A stretch of 64,000 nucleotides of DNA. Origin: Parachitinimonas caeni (lineage in GTDB: Bacteria; Pseudomonadota; Gammaproteobacteria; Burkholderiales; Chitinimonadaceae). The stretch is taken from contig NZ_JARRAF010000014.1 in assembly GCF_030129945.1 (NCBI RefSeq), positions 59,977-123,976 on the forward strand. Reading direction: 5' to 3'. The position numbers and the translations under genes were made by a program. This document shows, piece after piece, positions 46,920-55,550 of this stretch (position 1 is its first letter; every line of letters begins with the position of its first letter). The notes under the pieces were generated by a model, which was not told the DNA's origin, did not search any database, and worked only from the letters and a program-made list of their open reading frames with translations.

Positions 46920-49648
46920 ATGCACGCGTCCAGAACGCCGTCACAGGCCGACTGTCTCTGCGCCCGCCGCAAGCCGAGTCCCTTGCGAAGCTAGTGCGCG
47001 CTATCGAGGCCGCGCCGGAGCTGCTCGGCCACGCCCAGAACGTGGCGGCCATCCTTGCCACGCTGACGGCGGAATTCCCCACGCTGGAGGACTTTGAACG
47101 CGAGTTCCCCTCGCTGTGCTTCTCGCTGGCCACCGGCGTGGGCAAGACACGGCTGATGGGCGCGTTCATTGCCTACCTGCACCTGGCGCATGGCATCAAC
47201 AACTTCTTCGTGCTGGCGCCCAACCTGACGATCTACAACAAGCTGATCACCGACTTCACGCGCAATACGCCCAAGTACGTGTTCAAGGGAATCGCCGAAT
47301 TCGCTCAGCAGCCGCCCTTGATCATCACGGGGGACAACTACGACCAGACCGGTGCGGTGGTTCAGGACCAGACGATGGGCTTTGCGCACGACGTGCGCAT
47401 CAACATCTTCAATATCTCCAAGATCAACTCCGAGGTGCGTGGCGGCAAGGAGCCGCGCATCAAGCGCATGCGAGAGGTGCTGGGAGACAGCTACTTCAAC
47501 CACCTGGCCAGCCTGGACGACCTGGTGCTGTTGATGGACGAGTCGCACCGCTACCGGGCCAGTGCGGGGGTGCGGTCCATCAACGAACTGAAGCCCTTGT
47601 TTGGCCTTGAGGTGACGGCCACCCCGTTCGTGGAATCCACGCGAGGCCCTGTGCCTTTCAAGAACGTGGTGATGGACTACCCGCTGGCAAGGGCGATGAA
47701 GGATGGCTTTGTCAAAGAGCCAGCGGCGGTGACCCAACGCAACTTCGACCCCAAGGCGCACTCGGCCGAGGAGATCGAGAAGATCAAACTGGAGGACGGC
47801 GTTCGCCTGCACGAGACCACCAAGGTCGAGTTGCTGACCTATGCCCGAGAAAATGGCGTGAAGGTGGTCAAGCCGTTCATGCTCGTCATCGCGCGAGACA
47901 CCACACATGCGTCGCAGCTGAAGACTTTGATTGAGTCGTCGGCCTTCTACGAAGGGCGCTATGCGGGCAAGGTGATTCAGGTGGACTCCAGCCGCACGGG
48001 GGCTGAAGAGGAGGAGATGATTGCCAAGCTCCTGGCGGTGGAGAGCGTGGACGAACCCACCGAGATCGTCATCCACGTCAATATGCTCAAAGAGGGCTGG
48101 GACGTGACCAACCTCTACACCATCGTCCCCCTGCGCGCGGCCAACGCGCGCACGCTGATCGAGCAGTCCATCGGTCGCGGCTTGCGTCTGCCCTATGGAA
48201 AGCGCACGGGTGTCGCGGCGGTGGACCGATTGAACATCGTCGCGCACGACAAGTTCCAGGAGATCATCGACGAGGCCAACCGAGGAGACTCACCAATCCG
48301 CCTGGAGCGGGTGTTCCTGGACGCTCCAAGCGCTGACGACAAGAAGGTGAGCGTGCAGGTCAGCTCAGGCGCCATGGCCCGTCTGGGTCTTGCAGAGCCC
48401 CCGCCCGTGGCTGCCAGCGCTGTCAGCGCGGGAGCGGCACCGGCCGCCGCGCCTGCGCCCGTGTTCACCACAGAGCGCGAGCGCCAAGCCGCTCGCGTGG
48501 TGATGGATGTGATCGGCAAGTACGAGGTGATGCGTGACCTCGTGCCGACGAGCAATGCGCTGCTCACCCCCGAGGTGCAATCGGCCATCCTGGCTGAAGT
48601 GACAGAGCGACTGAAGCCTGCCCAGGGGGAGTTGCTGGCTGAAGCGGACGATGCCGCACCGGCTCTTGATTTGTCGGCCGTCGTGTGCAAGACCACGGAG
48701 ATCGTGGTTCAGCAAACCATCGACATTCCGCGAATAGCAGTGGTGCCTACCGGGGAGGTCACCACTGGCTTCCACCCGTTTAAGCTGGGCTCACTGCCCA
48801 ACTTTCAGCCGGGTCAACGGGAGATCGTCGGCCAAGAGCTGCGCACGAACCATCAGTTCACCATGAGCCGTGAAGCGGGCATCAGAGAGCAGCGCTTCGA
48901 GGACTACATCGTCAAGAAGCTGATCGACTACGACGACATCGACTACTTCACACAGGCCGAGTTGCTCTACGACTTGGCCGGTCAGGCGGTAGCCCACTAC
49001 CAGGCGCAGAGCTACTCGGAAAACGAGCTGCACGAAGTGTTCGACACCTATGGTGCAGAGCTCGCCCGCCTGATCCGGGCCGAGATGATGGCCCACTTCT
49101 GGGAAGAGGCCACGGATTACGAGGTGCAGGTCAGCCGAGGTTTCACAGAACTCAAACCGTGCAACTACACGGCGGTCGCCGGGCAGACGGCACACAACTA
49201 CCGTGAAACGGTGACCGAGCTGAGCAAGATCAAGCAGATGCTGTTCGGCGGTTTCTCCCGCTGCCTCTACCCACTGCAGAAGTTTGACTCGGACACCGAG
49301 CGGCGCTTCGCTGTCATTCTGGAACGCGATGCTTTGAAGTGGTTCAAGCCCGCCAAAGGGCAGTTCCAGATTTACTACAAGCTGGGCAGTGAGCAGCCGG
49401 AATACATCCCCGACTTCGTGGCGGAGACCGACTCGATGATCCTCATGGTGGAGACCAAGAAGCGGGACGACTTGAGCTCGGACGAGGTGAAGTCAAAGGC
49501 CGCCGCTGCTGTTCGCTGGTGCTCGCACGCGTCAGCTCACGCGGCCACGGTAGGCAGCAAACCGTGGCGCTACTTGCTGGTGCCGCACGATGAAATCAAG
49601 GAGTCGGACCGACTGACCGCCTTCCTGCGGTTCGAGCTGAAGGCTTGA
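46916..49648 (+). CDS. res: Type III restriction endonuclease subunit (Res)
   Basis: A 910-residue SF2 helicase-nuclease. Walker A TGVGKT is at residues 73-78, motif II is MDESHRY, motif III VTATPF and motif VI EQSIGRGLRLPYG. The C-terminus carries the endonuclease site with D833 and E846-T-K848 (ILMVETKKRDD). Res needs Mod for site recognition and cuts DNA between convergent unmodified sites. An Ala/Pro-rich linker lies near residues 500-520. Its ATG overlaps the mod stop. It ends the tightly packed block that began with the Fic gene. Confidence 0.92.
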   Translation: MNARVQNAVTGRLSLRPPQAESLAKLVRAIEAAPELLGHAQNVAAILATLTAEFPTLEDFEREFPSLCFSLATGVGKTRLMGAFIAYLHLAHGINNFFVLAPNLTIYNKLITDFTRNTPKYVFKGIAEFAQQPPLIITGDNYDQTGAVVQDQTMGFAHDVRINIFNISKINSEVRGGKEPRIKRMREVLGDSYFNHLASLDDLVLLMDESHRYRASAGVRSINELKPLFGLEVTATPFVESTRGPVPFKNVVMDYPLARAMKDGFVKEPAAVTQRNFDPKAHSAEEIEKIKLEDGVRLHETTKVELLTYARENGVKVVKPFMLVIARDTTHASQLKTLIESSAFYEGRYAGKVIQVDSSRTGAEEEEMIAKLLAVESVDEPTEIVIHVNMLKEGWDVTNLYTIVPLRAANARTLIEQSIGRGLRLPYGKRTGVAAVDRLNIVAHDKFQEIIDEANRGDSPIRLERVFLDAPSADDKKVSVQVSSGAMARLGLAEPPPVAASAVSAGAAPAAAPAPVFTTERERQAARVVMDVIGKYEVMRDLVPTSNALLTPEVQSAILAEVTERLKPAQGELLAEADDAAPALDLSAVVCKTTEIVVQQTIDIPRIAVVPTGEVTTGFHPFKLGSLPNFQPGQREIVGQELRTNHQFTMSREAGIREQRFEDYIVKKLIDYDDIDYFTQAELLYDLAGQAVAHYQAQSYSENELHEVFDTYGAELARLIRAEMMAHFWEEATDYEVQVSRGFTELKPCNYTAVAGQTAHNYRETVTELSKIKQMLFGGFSRCLYPLQKFDSDTERRFAVILERDALKWFKPAKGQFQIYYKLGSEQPEYIPDFVAETDSMILMVETKKRDDLSSDEVKSKAAAAVRWCSHASAHAATVGSKPWRYLLVPHDEIKESDRLTAFLRFELKA

Positions 49649-49867
49649 GGGAGATGCAGAACCTACCAGCAGGCGCCGCGAAATAAAGAACCCCTCAGCG
49701 GCGCACCCGCTCGAAAGCGAGAACACCGAGAGGGGCCGTGTTGCATGCGATTGTGAGGGGCCTACAGCGCAGGGTCAATACAGGCCGTGATGCGGTGGCG
49801 CCGTGAATCGGCATCGCAATCGTCCAAGCAATTGCTTTGACGCATAAGGATGACGAAGGGAGAAAAA
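49649..49867 (+). other. Intergenic region with nested hairpin between res and mcrB
   Basis: 219 bases. CCCCTC (49691-49696) can pair with GAGGGG (49730-49735), enclosing a smaller CTCG/CGAG stem at 49710-49721. There is no T-run. It may end the upstream operon or lead into mcrB. AAGGGAG before 49868 is the mcrB ribosome-binding site. Confidence 0.45.
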
Positions 49868-52072
49868 ATGACAGAGCAGACCAGCAACCAAGCGTCCGGT
49901 ACAACGTGGTTCGTCGGAGCCAGCTTCGGTCACACCGATGATCAGAGCGCCCGCTTCCTCGAAGAAGGCATCTGGGAGATCAGTAGCCCCAGCCAGAAGG
50001 AGCAGGCGCTGGTTCGCTCCATGCGGCCTGGTGAGCGCATTGCCATCAAGGCCGCGTATGTGCGCAAGCACGGTCTGCCTTTCGACAACCGTCAGCAGAC
50101 GGTGTCCGTCATGGGCATCAAGGCCATCGGCGTCATCACCGAGAACCCACAGGACGGTGAACGCGTCAAAGTGCAGTGGCAGCCCGCCGATGGCGTGCGC
50201 GAGTGGTACTTCTACACCTACCGCCCCACCATCTGGCGCGTTGTGCCCGGCGAATGGAATGCGGATGCGCTGATCGAGTTCGCATTCAACGGCAAGCCCC
50301 AAGACATCGAGCGATTCCGCAACGCGCCGTACTGGAAGGACCGCTTCGGCACCCTGTTCCAGTGGGCGGACTTCTACGAGGCCATCGCCGAGAAGCTGCT
50401 GGCCTACGCAAGCAACCGAGTGCCGCTCATTCAGGGCATCCACCAGATTGCTCAGCGTGTGCAGGGCCTGGGCTATCTGCAGGACAAATTCCCAGATGGA
50501 AGCAGCGGCCCACTGCAGGACATCTGCCCGTTCACAGTAATGGGCACTTTCAACCGAGGCTTGACGGACGCCAACCGCAAGCTGATTGCTGCAGAGCTGG
50601 CGAAGCTGCTTGGCGTCACCGTGCCTGTGCCAGCGACGTTCGAAGGCATCCCCGTACTCAACAACCAGCGCTCCTGGTTCTTCCGTTACGCGGACAAGCG
50701 AGGGGCCGGAGACATTGATGCCCTTTGGCGCGTCTTTGCCGCAGCGCAGGCACTGGTTGAAGACGACGGACCGGGCACCCGCGACGAGTTCATCGAGGCC
50801 TATGACGCCGCGACCCAGGTCTGGGGTGTGGCGTGGAATCTGTCCACTGGCTTGTATTGGACTGCCCCCTGGGAGTTTCCGACGCTGGACAGCCAGTCGC
50901 GGCATTACATCCAGAAGCGCCTGGGCGTTCCGATCACCACCCCAGCGCCGCAAGCGCCATGTGATGCGGCCACGTTTTTGCAACTTGCCGACGACTTGCG
51001 TACGCGGTTCGCGGAGGAAGACTACCCGGTGCACAGCTTCCCGGAGTTGTCGCTGGCATCGTGGCAGTTCAAGGATGCGACGCCTGCGCCTCAGGAGGAC
51101 GAAGTCACGCCAGACATGCCACGCGAAGACGCAGGCGAAGAACGTGCAGCCGAAGTCGTCCAGTCTCAGGCCCCCATCGTTCCCTACTCGCTCGCCGACA
51201 TCACGCGTGACGGCTGCTTCATGTCGGAGCCAGAGCTTGAGCAGCTACTGGACCGGCTGCGCACGAAAAAGAATCTGATCCTGCAGGGGCCACCCGGCAC
51301 CGGCAAGACATGGCTGGCCAAGCGATTGGCCTTTGCCTTGATGGGGCAAATGGACGAAAGCAAGGTCAGAGCCGTCCAGTTCCACCCGAATCTTTCGTAC
51401 GAGGACTTCGTGCGCGGCTGGCGGCCTACTGGTGAAGGCAAGCTGACGCTCGCCGATGGTGTCTTCATGGAAGCCATCAAGGCTGCGAAAAAGGAGCCCG
51501 CAGCCAAGTTCGTCGTCGTCATCGAGGAGATCAACCGAGGCAATCCGGCCCAGGTGTTCGGTGAGTTGCTGACGCTGCTGGAGGCAGGCAAGCGCACCCC
51601 CAGCGAGGCGTTGGAGCTGTGCTACCCGGATGCTGACGGCGTACGCCGGCCGGTCCACATCCCCGAGAACCTTCATCTCATCGGCACCATGAACATCGCG
51701 GATCGGTCGTTGGCGCTGGTTGATCTGGCGTTGCGGCGCCGCTTTGCGTTTGTTGGTCTTGAGCCCCGTCTCGGCCCAGCATGGCGAAGCTGGGTGGTTT
51801 CAGCGTGCGGCGTGGATGAAGCACTGGCGTCAGACATTGAGCGACGCATGGCCGAGCTGAACGAGCAGATTGCAGCGGATGCACGCTTGGGCAAGCAGTT
51901 TCGAATCGGTCACAGCTATGTCACGCCCGTGCATCGGCTGGATGCGGGCAGCACCCGGCGATGGTTCCAGCAAGTCGTGGACACAGAAATCGGCCCCCTG
52001 CTGGACGAGTATTGGTTTGACTCCCCAGAGGAGGCACGTCAGGCCACCGAACGGTTGCTGCAGGGCTGGTGA
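49868..52072 (+). CDS. mcrB: McrB-type AAA+ GTPase with EVE-like N-terminal domain
   Basis: A 734-residue motor. Walker A GPPGTGKT is at 474-481, Walker B VVVIEEINRGN at 549-559 and the sensor segment GTMNIADRSLALVDLALRRR follows, all typical of McrB. The N-terminal ~150 residues (TTWFVGASFG, GIWE, GERIAIKAAY, IKAIGVITEN, VQWQP) look like an EVE/PUA-type pocket that reads modified bases, instead of the DUF3578 domain of E. coli McrB. The start at 49868 has AAGGGAG six bases upstream. It overlaps mcrC as TGATG. With McrC it should cut modified DNA; target base unknown. Confidence 0.85.
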   Translation: MTEQTSNQASGTTWFVGASFGHTDDQSARFLEEGIWEISSPSQKEQALVRSMRPGERIAIKAAYVRKHGLPFDNRQQTVSVMGIKAIGVITENPQDGERVKVQWQPADGVREWYFYTYRPTIWRVVPGEWNADALIEFAFNGKPQDIERFRNAPYWKDRFGTLFQWADFYEAIAEKLLAYASNRVPLIQGIHQIAQRVQGLGYLQDKFPDGSSGPLQDICPFTVMGTFNRGLTDANRKLIAAELAKLLGVTVPVPATFEGIPVLNNQRSWFFRYADKRGAGDIDALWRVFAAAQALVEDDGPGTRDEFIEAYDAATQVWGVAWNLSTGLYWTAPWEFPTLDSQSRHYIQKRLGVPITTPAPQAPCDAATFLQLADDLRTRFAEEDYPVHSFPELSLASWQFKDATPAPQEDEVTPDMPREDAGEERAAEVVQSQAPIVPYSLADITRDGCFMSEPELEQLLDRLRTKKNLILQGPPGTGKTWLAKRLAFALMGQMDESKVRAVQFHPNLSYEDFVRGWRPTGEGKLTLADGVFMEAIKAAKKEPAAKFVVVIEEINRGNPAQVFGELLTLLEAGKRTPSEALELCYPDADGVRRPVHIPENLHLIGTMNIADRSLALVDLALRRRFAFVGLEPRLGPAWRSWVVSACGVDEALASDIERRMAELNEQIAADARLGKQFRIGHSYVTPVHRLDAGSTRRWFQQVVDTEIGPLLDEYWFDSPEEARQATERLLQGW

Positions 52073-53193
52073 TGGGTCTGATCGCGCCACCGATTTCCGC
52101 CGAAACAGGGTTCACGCCCGGATTCGTGGGGCGCATTCCTGTCCGGAACCTGTGGCTGTTGATGCTGTATGCGTCGGACCTGTTTCGGACTGGCGGCACC
52201 GCCCATGTGGCAGTCGAAGAAAGCCCAGATGAGTTGCCCGATCTGGTGGCCGAAATTTTGGCCCATGCCGTTGAGACTCGGCTGCATCGTCAGCTGAGCC
52301 TGGGCTACCGATCTCGGGAAGAGTGGCTCAGCCGCGTTCGCGGGCGCATCGATGTGCTGACCACTGAGCGGCGTCAGTTGCTGGATCGCGGCTTGGTGGC
52401 CTGCCGCTTTGCGGAGCTCACCATCGACACGCCACGGAATCGTTTTGTCCGCGCTGCATTGGAGTCCGTTGCTCGCCTGGTCAAGAAGCCGGCTGTCGCC
52501 CATCGGTGTCGATCGCTTGCTGCAGCGATGTGGTCCCGAGGCGTCGCAGGCCAGCCGCCGACCCGCGCCCAAATGAGTGTTGATCGATTCGGAGGCCATG
52601 ATTCGGACGACCAGTTCATGGTGGCAGCAGCCAAGCTTGCCTATGACCTGGCGCTACCCACGGAATCCGCAGGCGGCAACGTGCTGGCGATGCCTGGCCG
52701 GGAGGAGGCTTGGGTTCGTCGTCTGTTTGAGCGCGCCGTTGGCGGCTTGTATGCCGTGGTGCTCAGTCCACTCGGGTGGCATGTTCGTTGTGGCGCCACG
52801 CTGCAATGGCAAATCTCGTCCAAGACGGACGGTATTGATGACATCTTGCCCGCCATGCGGACCGACGTGGTGCTCGACCATGGCGGCTCGGGACGTCGTA
52901 TCGTCATCGACACCAAGTTCACCTCCATCGTCACGGCAGGGTGGTATCGGGAGCAAAGCCTGCGCAGCGGCTACATCTACCAGATGTATGCCTATCTGCG
53001 GTCACAGGTCGGCTGTGGCGATGCACTGGCAGACTCGGCAAGCGGCCTGTTGTTGCACCCCGCCGTTGGAACGATGGTCGATGAGACAGTCGTCATCCAG
53101 GGTCATCCGCTCCGCTTTGCGACCGTGGACTTGGCAGCGAAACCTGCAGAGATTCGTGCGCAGTTGCTGAAGTGCGTCGAGGTGCCATGTTGA
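52072..53193 (+). CDS. mcrC: McrC-family nuclease subunit
   Basis: A 373-residue partner of McrB. The N-terminus (GRIPVRNLWLLMLYASDL) is typical of McrC. The nuclease site is seen as D265 and D280-T-K282 (MRTDVVLD ... RRIVIDTKF), where Asp replaces the usual Glu of PD-(D/E)xK. It would be recruited by the GTP-driven McrB ring and cut DNA beside the modified site. The ATG overlaps the mcrB stop. Confidence 0.88.
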   Translation: MGLIAPPISAETGFTPGFVGRIPVRNLWLLMLYASDLFRTGGTAHVAVEESPDELPDLVAEILAHAVETRLHRQLSLGYRSREEWLSRVRGRIDVLTTERRQLLDRGLVACRFAELTIDTPRNRFVRAALESVARLVKKPAVAHRCRSLAAAMWSRGVAGQPPTRAQMSVDRFGGHDSDDQFMVAAAKLAYDLALPTESAGGNVLAMPGREEAWVRRLFERAVGGLYAVVLSPLGWHVRCGATLQWQISSKTDGIDDILPAMRTDVVLDHGGSGRRIVIDTKFTSIVTAGWYREQSLRSGYIYQMYAYLRSQVGCGDALADSASGLLLHPAVGTMVDETVVIQGHPLRFATVDLAAKPAEIRAQLLKCVEVPC

Positions 53194-53223
53194 CGCGCTC
53201 CTGGCCGCTCCCCTCCTTGGGTC

Positions 53224-53324
53224 GCCACACTGCTGGGCGACATGACGCCACACTGCGCGGCGGGGTGTCAGCACACTGCTGCCACATTGGGCGGAGACCT
53301 CTTGACACTGAGTTCGCACATTGC
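53224..53324 (+). repeat. Cluster of GCCACACTGC-like short repeats
   Basis: Copies at 53224 (GCCACACTGC), 53247 (GCCACACTGC), 53271 (GCACACTGC), 53281 (GCCACATTG), 53304 (GACACTG) and 53316 (GCACATTGC). Offsets are 23, 24, 10, 23 and 12 bases, close to whole helical turns. A weaker copy occurs near 53384 and another in the hairpin at 53438. Confidence 0.6.
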
Positions 53325-53437
53325 CCCCACCTGCTTCGCACAAAGCAGGCACCGGTCTTCGCCCAAAGGTTGGCACCGTCTGTCGCACACTCAGACTGGA
53401 CGCACGTTCGCAAAGAGGCTGTCCCCACGGTATTCGG

Positions 53438-53477
53438 CACATTCTTTGAGTTCGCTTCTTCGAGCTCAAAGAATGTG
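53438..53477. other. 17-bp hairpin with CTTCTT loop
   Basis: CACATTCTTTGAGTTCG pairs with CGAGCTCAAAGAATGTG, with one G-T wobble and a six-base loop. There is no T-run, so it is not a typical terminator. It lies between mcrC and jetA. Confidence 0.85.
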
Positions 53478-53682
53478 GCCGCTGGGCGCCAAGCCGACAG
53501 GTTTGGTGGGCAGCGGCAGCTGGGGACAGTGCAGGAGAAAGATGCGTCCAGATCAGGCAAAAGGTTGAATCCTTGCTGCGGCCACGGGCCGGTGTGCCGC
53601 CATGCGCGGCTGTGGGCGACACCAAATGGTCTGGAATCGCGCACCGAGCACGATGCTCGCCATGGCGGGAGGTTGAGCTGAC

Positions 53683-54942
53683 ATGGCCAACCCGCGTTCC
53701 CTGGTCTACGCGCTGTACACGTACTGGGACACCGTTGAGGTCTTGGTGAGGCTGTCCCGCGAGTTTGCGGTGCTCACCACCGAACAAGTGCTGGGCTGCA
53801 TCGCCAAGGTGGCTCCGCAGATGGATGCCGAGGCCCAGGGGGCAGCCCTGCGCGCCATGGTGAATGCAGACATCCTCCAACCCTGCGCACGAAGCAGCGA
53901 CCTGCAGCTCAATGCCTACGTGCTGGACTTCGTGCGCGGGCTGACTCGCGAGCACGAGCTCGGTCTGGCTGCCGTGCTGCAAGCACGCGTTGCCGCCATC
54001 CGCGAGGCCACGGAGGCACTCAACGAGGGCATGCAAGCTGCCGACATGGATCGGGCACGGGGGGCAGCCAACAAGCTCGCTGAACTCTTTCGCCAGATCA
54101 GCCTGCAACTGGATCAAGACCGCCACGCGCTGCTGGAACTCGCCGAAGACGCCAAGAGCGCCGACGCCAGCATGCCCATCGCCCAGCGCTACCGGCGTGT
54201 GCTGGAGGCCTATGACCACTACGTGGAGCCGATGAACCAGATGATGGACACCGGCCCGCACGGCACGTTTTACCGTTACCTGGAAGACGCCGAGCGCTCG
54301 CTGGACCTGGCCTTTGAGCAGCTGTCGGTTCAAGGCGGGCTGTACTCACATCGCCTGCAGCTCAGGCAGGTGGCGCACCAGGCCAAGGAGCTGCGGCGAT
54401 TTGGCCGTCTGATCGCTCAACAGTGCGCCGACACGGTGCTGCCGTTGCGCGAGGAGATGCGTCAACACAATGCGCTGACCAGTGCCGTCAGCCTGCTGCT
54501 GGGTCAGGTGCGCAAGCGGGGCCTGCGCCGAGCCTTGTCACGGCATACCGCCGACACCGCGATGCCCGTTTGGCGCAACGAGCGGGGCTTCCGCTTGCAG
54601 CTGGGCGATGAGGTGCGAGCCGTGATGGCCGCAGCGCAGCACTACCAGCCGCAATCGGTGGCCTTCCCGCAAGATGAGCCCGGCAATGCCCCACCGCTGC
54701 TGGAGCACGTGGACGAGGCGGCCATCCGGCGGCAACTGAGAAGCAGCCTTCCGGTGGACAGCCTGCTGGACTGGCTGCATGCCCATCACGGCCACCTGCA
54801 GGACTCAACGCTGCTGCGCTTGTTCCATGAGTTGCAGAACGAAAGCAGTTGGCAGATTGAAGCCCGTGAGCACCCTGAGACCACCACTTTGCAGGCCATC
54901 CGCGTGCTGCACCATCCTCACCGAGTGAGCCTTCCGGAATGA
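53683..54942 (+). CDS. jetA: Wadjet kleisin subunit JetA
   Basis: A 419-residue helical protein. Its N-terminus has a winged-helix-like part (SREFAVLTTEQVLGCIAKVA), followed by coiled coil and a C-terminal region rich in Arg. In Wadjet the kleisin links two SMC heads and the small winged-helix subunit. The identity rests mainly on the operon order JetA-B-C-D and size. GGGAGG lies before the ATG. It overlaps jetB as ATGA. Wadjet systems restrict plasmids by extruding and cutting small circular DNA. Confidence 0.75.
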   Translation: MANPRSLVYALYTYWDTVEVLVRLSREFAVLTTEQVLGCIAKVAPQMDAEAQGAALRAMVNADILQPCARSSDLQLNAYVLDFVRGLTREHELGLAAVLQARVAAIREATEALNEGMQAADMDRARGAANKLAELFRQISLQLDQDRHALLELAEDAKSADASMPIAQRYRRVLEAYDHYVEPMNQMMDTGPHGTFYRYLEDAERSLDLAFEQLSVQGGLYSHRLQLRQVAHQAKELRRFGRLIAQQCADTVLPLREEMRQHNALTSAVSLLLGQVRKRGLRRALSRHTADTAMPVWRNERGFRLQLGDEVRAVMAAAQHYQPQSVAFPQDEPGNAPPLLEHVDEAAIRRQLRSSLPVDSLLDWLHAHHGHLQDSTLLRLFHELQNESSWQIEAREHPETTTLQAIRVLHHPHRVSLPE

Positions 54943-55550
54943 CGACCCCGCACCCACTGACGCCACTACTGGCACAGATGCCAGCACTGGCTGAGCTCTT
55001 CCGCTTGTTCCTGTCCGGCAAGCATCTGAACCGCATGGCCGAGCCTGCACTGTGGGCCGAACTTGAGCAGCACGAACCAGCCTACGCCGGTCTTTTCACT
55101 GCGCTGGGCTTTGAACTGCGCGTGGATGCGCGAGGCTTTGCTTGGTTCCACAGCACCGATGCCAGCAGCAACATCGGCAAGGTCAGCCGCCAACTGGCCC
55201 TGCTGTTCATGGTCATCTTCGACGCCAAAGCCAATGCAGGCAAAGCGCTACAGCGCTTCACTGACTGGCTCATTGATCGGGAATGGCTGGCCGAGGTGCA
55301 CGAACAGCAGAAAGACCTACTGGACGCCGAAGGGCTGTCTCCCGATGGGCTGATCGATCTGCTGGGCCGCGCCTGCACGCTGGGATTCGCAGTGGCGGAG
55401 CCGGCAGGCTGGCGGCTGTTGCCCGCCGTCTGCCGCTACCTGGACCACTTTGAGGGCCTGGCCGCAGCCTCCCGAGATGACGACAACGAGGCGGACGCTG
55501 CCCCTGAGGAGAGCGGCGACGACGTGCTGAACGACGAGGAGAGCGACTGA
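54939..55550 (+). CDS. jetB: Wadjet small winged-helix subunit JetB
   Basis: A 203-residue acidic protein of the MksE/DUF4194-like type: AELFRLFLSGKHLNRMAEPA at the start, SRQLALLFMVIFDAKANAGK in the middle, a winged helix near LIDLLGRACTLGFAVAEPAG and an acidic tail. It bridges kleisin and SMC. It overlaps both neighbours (ATGA with jetA, TGATG with jetC). Confidence 0.75.
   Translation: MTTPHPLTPLLAQMPALAELFRLFLSGKHLNRMAEPALWAELEQHEPAYAGLFTALGFELRVDARGFAWFHSTDASSNIGKVSRQLALLFMVIFDAKANAGKALQRFTDWLIDREWLAEVHEQQKDLLDAEGLSPDGLIDLLGRACTLGFAVAEPAGWRLLPAVCRYLDHFEGLAAASRDDDNEADAAPEESGDDVLNDEESD

Larger units (their letters stand above)
53194..53682. other. Repeat-rich non-coding region before jetABCD
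   Basis: 489 bases with no convincing gene on either strand. The first part (53224-53324) holds a cluster of related 8-10 base motifs, and the second part holds a strong hairpin at 53438-53477. The region should contain the jet promoter; GGGAGG just before 53683 is the jetA ribosome-binding site. Confidence 0.6.

Noticed and set aside
46991..48247. Minus-strand frame of 418 residues opposite res
   Set aside because: Antisense shadow of a well-supported helicase; no family pattern.
34110..49648. DISARM or BREX assignment for the block
   Set aside because: No DrmA, DrmB, DrmC, PglZ, BrxC or BrxL-like protein is visible. Only the SNF2 helicase and a methylase are shared in kind.
53002..54333. 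Long minus-strand frame (443 residues) opposite jetA and the repeat region
   Set aside because: It has no recognisable domain, runs antisense to jetA and mcrC, and its composition is that of a shadow frame in GC-rich DNA.
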